From Phoronis ovalis (taxonomy: Eukaryota > Phoronida > Phoronidae), in the NCBI GenBank assembly GCA_028565635.1, contig JAOXYB010044071.1, forward strand, positions 1-12,570: a stretch of DNA of 12,570 nt, read 5' to 3'. Of this stretch, positions 1 to 5,634 are shown piece by piece. Both the position numbers and the translations under genes were made by a program. The notes beneath the pieces were generated by a model. The model did no database searches and was not told the origin of the DNA. It was given only the letters and a program-made list of their open reading frames with translations. The stretch's first letter is position 1. Every line of letters begins with the position of its first letter.

Positions 1-44
1 TAGTTATGAAAAGAAACTAGAGGATTCTGGGAAAAGGGTTTAGA

Positions 45-71
45 CTGCAGCGCCCTCAAGTGCATGCAAAT
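45..71. promoter_or_regulatory. CTCF-like motif abutting a POU octamer
   Basis: On the minus strand 45-64 reads CACTTGAGGGCGCTGCAG, sharing the GAGGGCGCTG half of the bilaterian CTCF motif. The 5' part (ACTTG instead of CACCA) deviates. ATGCAAAT, a perfect octamer, follows at 64-71. Motif-level evidence only. Confidence 0.35.
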
Positions 72-605
72 GGTCTAATATTATTCGCGAGAGTTTCTGA
101 AATGTTTTGCTATATACCTATTTTACATCCCGTTTACGACCATCGAGATTGTTAATAAAAATGGTAACTCCGATCTTCTACAAATTTGTGTAGATCTAAA
201 ATCTTTAGCTTGATTTAATTTTACAATTCAACAGGATAACATGCTTCAGGAAACTTAGAATAATTGTAAGCAGGAAACTCGGGACAGGAAGATGTTTGAT
301 TGCAATGAGTTTGCATTTTTTTTTTTGAATTGATCGCACCCGTTTTAAACAAGATTTATTTGGTCTAATCTAATGACTGTTTAGTTGCGTTGTGTACAGT
401 TTATCGTGACGCGTCTGTCATTTATGTTTTTCTATTTTTACTGAAAATTTAGTATGTACTGGACAAGATCCGGAGATCTTTTAAGAACATTTTTTCAAAA
501 ATGTGATGCAAAATTTATCCGTTTACTGTGCTATTTTTTAAAAATTATTTCTTGTCTGATATTAATCCCTCACGCCAGTATGAACTGAAGTGCAGAAAAG
601 TTTGA
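72..605. other. non-coding, nothing recognised
   Basis: AT-rich sequence without open frames, RNA genes or repeats that I can identify. There is a small inverted repeat AAGATC-cgga-GATCTT at 465-480, too short to mean much. Confidence 0.5.
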
Positions 606-990
606 TTTAAAAAATGAGGTAAACGTATAACAGTGTTTTTGAATGGTGAAAGAAATGCTGTATTTTAGCCATCTTAAGAAAGTAACAAACATTTTAATCC
701 GATCGAGTTTCGTTGAAGTCGGTCCAGTACTTTCCTAGTATCATATCAAAGGATATGATTTCATATGCCAGTCATTTTGAATCCAAGATGGCAGTCAATT
801 GTTTCACTTAAAACATGAGGTAAATGAAAGAAATGCTGTGTTATAGCTATCAGAATCTAGCAAACATTTTGAACTAAGTTTCGATCATTGAAATCGGTCT
901 AGTACTTTCTGCATAAGGTATCAAAGAATATGCAGAACTTAGAGATCAAGGGGGACATTTTGAAGTCAAGAAGTCCCAAAGCAATGAATT
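606..990. repeat. diverged tandem duplication of a ~190-bp dispersed-repeat unit
   Basis: Unit 1 (about 606-797) and unit 2 (about 807-990) share, in the same order: an A-rich start with ATGAGGTAAA, GAAAGAAATGCTGT, AGCAAACATTTT or its variant, a GTTTCG...TTGAAATCGGT block, CTAGTACTTTC, a ...ATCAAAG.ATATG block and CATTTTGAA. The GAAATCGGTCTAGTA-like core resembles a dispersed repeat that I associate with bivalve genomes. Unit 1 ends with a YY1-type CAAGATGGC (784-792). No coding capacity is visible. Confidence 0.7.
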
Positions 991-1264
991 TGCATTATTT
1001 GCTGAAAAGTTCAAAAATGATGTTGAAAGGTAATTTAGAGGTCATGTAACGTGCATATAAAAGCCAATGTGAGCAACCCTGCCTTTGCTAAACAGCTATC
1101 TAGTTATTATTATTACCTTGTTGAAAGTACGCATGCTTTATGGCGCGAAATTAAACTGACGCTATAATGAAGATAACATTTTAGGGTCGCCTACTGACAC
1201 TATTCAAAGAGGCTTCTATGTGGCGAGAGGGATCCGTATTGGAATGCGTAATTGCAAACGGCTA
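991..1264. other. non-coding; one E2F-type site at 1142-1150
   Basis: GGCGCGAAA at 1142-1150 reads TTTCGCGCC on the minus strand, a perfect E2F consensus. CpG density is higher than in the surroundings from here to about 1450. Nothing else is recognised. Confidence 0.4.
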
Positions 1265-1452
1265 AAGCGAGCACTGGCAGCGAGCATCGCCTTGGTCTGT
1301 AAAGTGCGAGCAGCGAGCATTGTCTTTTGGCGACCATTTTTGTTGCTTTGTTTCATAATTTTGTCGATTTTTTTTACCGTTATTTTTTTTGGTTGTTAAT
1401 TTTTCTTGTTAAGTGCTAGCAGCGAGCATTGCCGATTTTTAAGTGCGAGCAT
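1265..1452 (+). repeat. AGCGAGCA-containing interspersed repeat cluster
   Basis: GCAGCGAGCAT occurs at 1277-1287. A 21-bp unit beginning AAGTGCGAGCAGCGAGC lies at 1302-1322 and again at 1411-1431 with one difference, and a partial copy AAGTGCGAGCAT lies at 1441-1452. Spacing is irregular (about 25, 109 and 30 bp). GC content is clearly above that of the neighbours. This is probably the remains of a degenerate tandem array or mobile element. Confidence 0.65.
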
Positions 1453-1456
1453 GTAT

Positions 1457-1478
1457 ACCCCCACCCCCCACCCCCTCC
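1457..1478 (-). other. G-rich tract on the minus strand
   Basis: The plus strand has C5-A-C6-A-C5-T-CC. The minus strand therefore carries GG, G5, G6 and G5 runs separated by single bases. Three long runs plus one GG allow a two-tetrad G-quadruplex or an i-motif, but not a standard four-run three-tetrad one. Confidence 0.4.
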
Positions 1479-1933
1479 TATATTGTAAGTAAAAATAAAT
1501 ATAAAGCGAATAAGTAACATCTACCTAGATCCCAACAGATACAAGTAAATTCCACGAAATACGGCTTATAAATTAAAAAAACAAGGCAACGGATTATCGA
1601 ACGTCGGTCTTATTTTCATCATCTCTTGCCTGTAAAACGGAAATTTTGAAAAAGATTTAGTTTCACTTTGTCGGAGCTAAGCCTATGATCTCAGTATCGG
1701 TCGACGACAGGATGACAATAGGAATAATTTTACAGATCACTTCACCGGAAATTTACAGCAGTATAAACTTTCCGGGAAATTTCTTTTCTTGCACTTAACT
1801 ATTTCTTAGTCGCCCGGGGCCCTTTAATTGTCACTGCCATTCGAAGTAGTTATGTATTTGTGCCGCCTGATGAGGGCATATTTTTCAAGTGTCTGCACTG
1901 CTTGTTGTGACAGCACGGTGGGCTATGGTTATG
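1479..1933. other. non-coding; ETS and STAT-like motifs at 1744-1778
   Basis: ACCGGAA at 1744-1750 and the palindromic TTCCGGGAA (1770-1778, a STAT TTCNNNGAA form) lie 20 bp apart. Otherwise no gene is seen. An open frame at 1828-2019 has no ATG start and crosses a hairpin, so it is not taken as coding. Confidence 0.35.
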
Positions 1934-1972
1934 CTAGGATATATAAAACTCTTAGAGTTTTGTATATCCTAG
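1934..1972. repeat. 39-bp hairpin, family member A
   Basis: Two 19-nt arms (1934-1952 and 1954-1972) around a single T. The arm begins CTAGGATATATAAAACTCT and pairs with only one G-T position. Each strand carries a TATATAAAA-like TATA element. A second copy of the same palindrome exists at 4795-4822, so this is a dispersed element rather than chance. Confidence 0.8.
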
Positions 1973-2170
1973 GGTTATATGAGACCAAGTGCCTCCTTAG
2001 GCTAAAAGAATATGTGTGATAACTTTTCGAATGTTTGTACAAACCTTTAAAATAAAGCTTTAAAAAGTACTACATTTTATGTTAAAACTTTAGTGTTTTG
2101 ATAGAGTAAAAAAAATATGATGTTATTATATAATTTGGGATATTCGTCAGGTCAATGCAATAAAATTGTA

Positions 2171-2198
2171 TGCAAGTCACGGGTCGTGCAAGTCACGT
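2171..2198 (+). repeat. 11-bp direct repeat
   Basis: TGCAAGTCACG occurs at 2171-2181 and 2188-2198, 17 bp apart. It is of unknown meaning. Confidence 0.5.
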
Positions 2199-2440
2199 AC
2201 TACAGTCTGCGTTACACTTCCTAAACTCGAGGGTATCATTAAAATATGTAGATTTTCAGTTCAAAATAATAATTTTCTCGTATACTCAGTGCAATTTTAA
2301 TTAAGTACATCAGCAAATTTATTAAAATTGTCCGTACACTTCATGCTTCTGTGCTTCAAATTTAGAATTAATAATTTTAAAACTATATTTCTGATATGGC
2401 GACGCAGCATACATGTAAAATATCATACAATATTACATCA

Positions 2441-2841
2441 TACAATATTATATATTTAAATAGAAAATCCTTTTAGTAGGAGCGAAATGCAAAATTTTTA
2501 CACATTTTAAAGATAATGAGGGGGACTATACAATACTCAAGGACAATCCAGGCTGACAATATACTCGTACATTATTATATCATACATAAGTACAATATTA
2601 TATATTTAAAAAGAAAATCCTTCCAGTAGGAGCGAAATGCGAAAAATTTACACGTTTAATTATTTATGACAAAATGCCGCCGCCGTACTACAAGCATAAT
2701 AAACACATTTACTGCAAAATGCATGTTTTGTCATGTTTTGCTTTAGATTTTTTAAAATAATATACTGTCCTCTGATCAGATTAATAGATAATGAGGGGGC
2801 CTAAACAATACTCAAGGACAATCCCGGCTGACAATATACTC
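2441..2841 (+). repeat. duplicated ~150-bp block with a ~125-bp insertion or deletion between its halves
   Basis: Block A (2441-2505) recurs at 2591-2655: TACAATATTATATATTTAAA, then GAAAATCCTT, then AGTAGGAGCGAAATGC. Block B (2512-2566) recurs at 2787-2841: GATAATGAGGGGG, ACAATACTCAAGGACAATCC, GGCTGACAATATACTC. A to A' is 150 bp and B to B' is 275 bp. The second copy therefore has about 125 extra bases (around 2656-2786), or the first copy lost them. Identity is high, so the event looks fairly recent. Confidence 0.85.
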
Positions 2842-3152
2842 TACTCCACAGGTTTACTCGGCAAGTAATTTATATTGTATTCTATCCTCGGGATTATCCC
2901 GGGTATTCCATATTCCAATTTTGTATTATCAAAAAAACGCCTCAACTTCCCCATTAAACACTTATTTTATATAAACGTTAGATAATTTACTGTATTATGG
3001 CTTATAGTGCTTCTGTAATTTATAAATAGCTTATAGATCGATATAATCCTCTAGTTAGTTTATCAGTATCAGTATGGTACAATTTTGTTTTGCTGTTATT
3101 GTACTCGAGTATTTACATAAACTACTGACGTAGAGAGAATTTATTATCTTTC
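2842..3152. other. non-coding upstream of the promoter module
   Basis: AT-rich, with no gene or repeat recognised. It holds an Otx-type GGATTA (2891-2896) and a TATA-like TTTATATAAAC near 2967-2977. Neither can be tied to a start site. Confidence 0.4.
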
Positions 3153-3275
3153 ACCGGAACACTATTTCCTTATATGGAAGTCTATTTCCATATATGGCAC
3201 AAAATCTTCAGAAATGTGACGTCAACACGTTCCACGTGATATGACGTCAATGGTGTTTTCCAAATAATTTCCGGG
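3153..3275 (+). promoter_or_regulatory. ELK: SRE/CRE-type promoter module of the ELK gene
   Basis: Within about 120 bp I read the following sites: an ETS site ACCGGAA (3153-3159), CArG box CCTTATATGG (3168-3177), CArG box CCATATATGG (3188-3197), a full CRE TGACGTCA (3217-3224), E-box CACGTG (3233-3238), a second full CRE (3242-3249) and an ETS-like TTCCGGG (3269-3275). Each CArG is also overlapped on its 5' side by TTTCC, a reverse GGAA core. This is the architecture of immediate-early promoters such as c-fos and Egr1, where SRF, ELK and CREB converge. It lies about 0.5 kb upstream of the likely first donor. No clear TATA box follows it, and the transcription start is not determined. Confidence 0.75.
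3161..3200 (+). repeat. tandem 20-bp CArG units
   Basis: The blocks 3161-3180 and 3181-3200 match at 16 of 20 positions; both contain CTATTTCC then WTATATGG. The CArG centres are 20 bp apart, close to two helical turns, which would put two SRF dimers on the same face of the DNA. Confidence 0.8.
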
Positions 3276-3632
3276 TTGATGGTTGAAAATAATACTCGTT
3301 CAATTTAAGACGAAGTTATTTTAAACATTCAAGGCGTGCCATGACCTTTTAGTTGACTACATCAGGAGTAAAGACTTAAGACGTATTAAGAAAAGTTGCA
3401 AAACGTAAATTACTCATTAGATTTAGTTAGATAAGAAACTATTTTAACAGTGAATGTTATAATCGTGTTAGGGAAAATTTTCGAGATAACAGACATTGCA
3501 GTGGAGTGAACTAGTTGGCATTACTTAATATTACATTACGCTATAATAAGGATTAGTCAGTTGCCATTTTGATTGTTGACTTACGCCTACGTTATCCGGG
3601 AGTGTCTATTTCGTGGTAAGAAATCTTTTCAT

Positions 3633-3789
3633 ATGGTAATTGTCATGTATAGAATACATGTACAACAATATGTTCATGATACAAATCGACCTCATAAATT
3701 TTTATTAAGCAATATTGAAAGTTTGACTGAGTTATTGCTTAGATATTTCCGGAGGAGTTCCGGTGACTGCTCATTTGAAAACACACCAT
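3633..3789 (+). other. possible upstream ORF in the ELK leader
   Basis: From ATG 3633 the frame is open to the 3790 donor. If spliced to 5566 it continues TAT AAT TTT TAA and stops at 5574-5576. This makes a 55-residue uORF ending 30 nt before the ELK ATG. A second ATG in the same frame lies at 3645. It is real only if transcription starts upstream of 3633 and the 3790 donor is used. The peptide is not recognised, and a regulatory rather than protein role would be expected. Confidence 0.35.
3746..3764 (-). promoter_or_regulatory. paired ETS sites in exon 1
   Basis: TTTCCGG (3746-3752) and TTCCGGT (3758-3764) read on the minus strand as CCGGAAA and ACCGGAA. Both match the high-affinity core of ELK/ETS factors and are 12 bp apart. 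They could bind the gene's own product downstream of the start. Confidence 0.5.
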
Positions 3790-3867
3790 GTAAGTACAAG
3801 GGTTGACACATGTTACTGTATAAGCTTTTAATTATTTTATCAGGTTTTACAGTTTATTTTACCCGGA

Positions 3868-3878
3868 TTTGGCGCCAA
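3868..3878. promoter_or_regulatory. palindromic E2F-type site
   Basis: TTTGGCGCCAA contains the perfect 10-bp palindrome TTGGCGCCAA, the E2F/DP consensus on both strands. It stands out in AT-rich DNA about 80 bp inside intron 1. A cell-cycle input is possible but inferred from the motif alone. Confidence 0.45.
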
Positions 3879-4794
3879 TAACTAGGTAAACAGTAAGGCT
3901 TAATTATAATATACTGAATCTTGTGGATTTATACCTGATGGCTTAAATATCAGTGTTAGTATCTATTACAACTCGAGAACCATAACTTGATACCAGTTAC
4001 ATATTAGAAAATAGGATCTTAATATATTAGATACGTACATTTTGAGAATGAACTCGCTGACTGACATCAACATGCTTCACTTTTTCATCAACAGAACAGT
4101 TTCTTTTCTCATATGGACAAGTAGCTGGTGTAACTTATCGTACTTTTATCAACATGTGTATAATGTCAGCTACTGAATGCATGTTTTAGTTTAGTCTTTA
4201 CTTGTATATTGAATTTGGCATAACTCTATAGCAACATATTACTAGTACAGGCATAATGTTCATAGGTCTGCCTTCACTGAAATGTTCATCATGCTGGTAC
4301 ATACTAGTTATCTTAAATTAGATCTAGTGCCACACGATTGTTCGTTTTTGTCATTTCAATTTTTAAAAATTGTCATCAAATGATGCCACGTATTATTCTA
4401 TTAAGTGGATTGTAAACAACAGGGTGATTGCATACTCATAGAATGAACCCAGGTTGAACTATATGCATGAAAGATTTTCCATTTTACAAAACATGTTTTT
4501 ACAAATATTTTAAAGCATATCATGGATAATAATTCTGATAATAAATGCATTCATTTGTTTTTCTTTAATGCCCTTTAGGTATAATAGTAAAATCTTGATA
4601 TCCATTTGTGATATATATGATGTTTTAATAGAATAGTTTATATATGACATTGATTATGTGAGGAGAATAATCTATACTATCAATTGTAAGCAGCATACTC
4701 AATGCCCTAAACATGAATAATTATGCATTCATTTTCTTATATGGCTTGTAGCACTCTTACAGTTCTATTTATTTTTTGTAATATGGAACCTAGG

Positions 4795-4822
4795 ATATAT
4801 AAAACTCTAGAGTTTTATATAT
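4795..4822. repeat. 28-bp perfect palindrome, family member B
   Basis: ATATATAAAACTCT followed directly by its reverse complement AGAGTTTTATATAT, with no spacer. The preceding CCTAGG matches the outer part of the 1934-1972 hairpin. It lies in ELK intron 1. It can form a cruciform, and in RNA a stable hairpin. Confidence 0.85.
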
Positions 4823-5565
4823 TGGAGGCACACCTATTAGTTTCTAAATTTTATCTATCCAAGAGTTCATAAGTGCTAAGCATTCTCCCACTGCTCTACA
4901 AATTTCATATTTAAGGTATTGTTAATGTCAGTGGTATTTAAAACATTTTTGAGGCCTGTGAAACAATGACTGACTGTCAATTCCAATTAGTGTCTATATT
5001 GATTATCAGAATAACTGTTGCTTAGAATGATTTTTAATGGCTATACTGGAATAATTTGCTTATTAATGAATAAATTTCAAAGAAATACAGCATGCAATTA
5101 GCAAATTACGTATGTGACAGACTACAGTTATAAATACGTATTAATAGCAATGTAAAATTTGCTAGTAATAAGTGATTCTAGCTGGTGCCCTTGGTTATTT
5201 TGTATCAAAAATTAGTGAGAAGACTACATACAACTCATAGAGGGTACAATTATGCTTATATTGCAGTTATTAAGACTTATTATGTTTGTGTCATTAGTAT
5301 ATTATTTTATAACAGTATATGATGTCATAATTTTCACTCCCTCATGAGTCAGTGCCTTATTATTTTATATATATTATAGTATTTTCGGAAATTGTTTCAA
5401 ATTTGAAATCTTGCACACAGCTGGAGTCAAAAAATGATTTTAAAATTATTACAGATACGAAAGTGGAAATTAGCAAGGATATGAATCCCCATTTGCATAG
5501 TTGTCTGCAAGTTACATTTAATCAATAGATAATGTAAGAGTAATCATATCCTGTTGTTTTTTTAG

Positions 5566-5634
5566 ATAATTTTTAAAAGAGCGACAGTGAAATCAAAAAT
5601 AGACGGATGAAGCGAGAACCAGAAATGATGGCTG
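5566..5634 (+). other. ELK: ELK exon 2: end of 5'UTR and first coding exon
   Basis: The exon is preceded by a pyrimidine tract and TTTTTTTAG (AG at 5564-5565) and ends before a consensus GTAAGT donor at 5635. It carries 41 nt of 5'UTR with an in-frame TAA (5574-5576), then the ATG at 5607, whose upstream context is AGACGG. It encodes MKREPEMMA and the first base of Asp10. The short MKRE at the very N-terminus resembles a SUMO-acceptor motif, which is an inference only. The phase-1 junction joins to 6404 and keeps the frame open. Confidence 0.85.

Larger units (their letters stand above)
3276..3789 (+). other. ELK: probable 5'UTR exon 1 of ELK (5' end uncertain)
   Basis: A perfect GTAAGT donor at 3790 would end a non-coding first exon that splices to 5566. 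An alternative donor GTAAGA lies at 3616. The start is arbitrary here: it is taken just downstream of the promoter module. A YY1-like GCCATTTT (3563-3570) often occurs near starts or in early 5'UTRs. The exon contains short upstream ATGs (3341 closing at 3352; 3633 open to the donor). No protein-coding signal of its own is evident. Confidence 0.45.
3790..5565 (+). other. ELK: ELK intron 1
   Basis: This is an AT-rich intron of 1776 bp if the 3790 donor is used, with no coding signal. It holds a palindromic E2F-type site (3868-3878), a palindrome at 4795-4822, an imperfect CArG at 4735-4744 (TCTTATATGG) and an AP-1 site TGAGTCA at 5345-5351. The rest is unremarkable. Confidence 0.6.

Noticed and set aside
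465-480. AAGATC-cgga-GATCTT inverted repeat
   Set aside because: Six-base arms are expected by chance in 12 kb.
1828-2019. 63-codon open frame
   Set aside because: No ATG at its start, crosses the 39-bp hairpin, and has no recognisable family or splice context.
3573-3806. 77-codon open frame as a separate gene
   Set aside because: Starts with TTG and runs through a consensus splice donor at 3790. It is better explained as leader sequence with a uORF.
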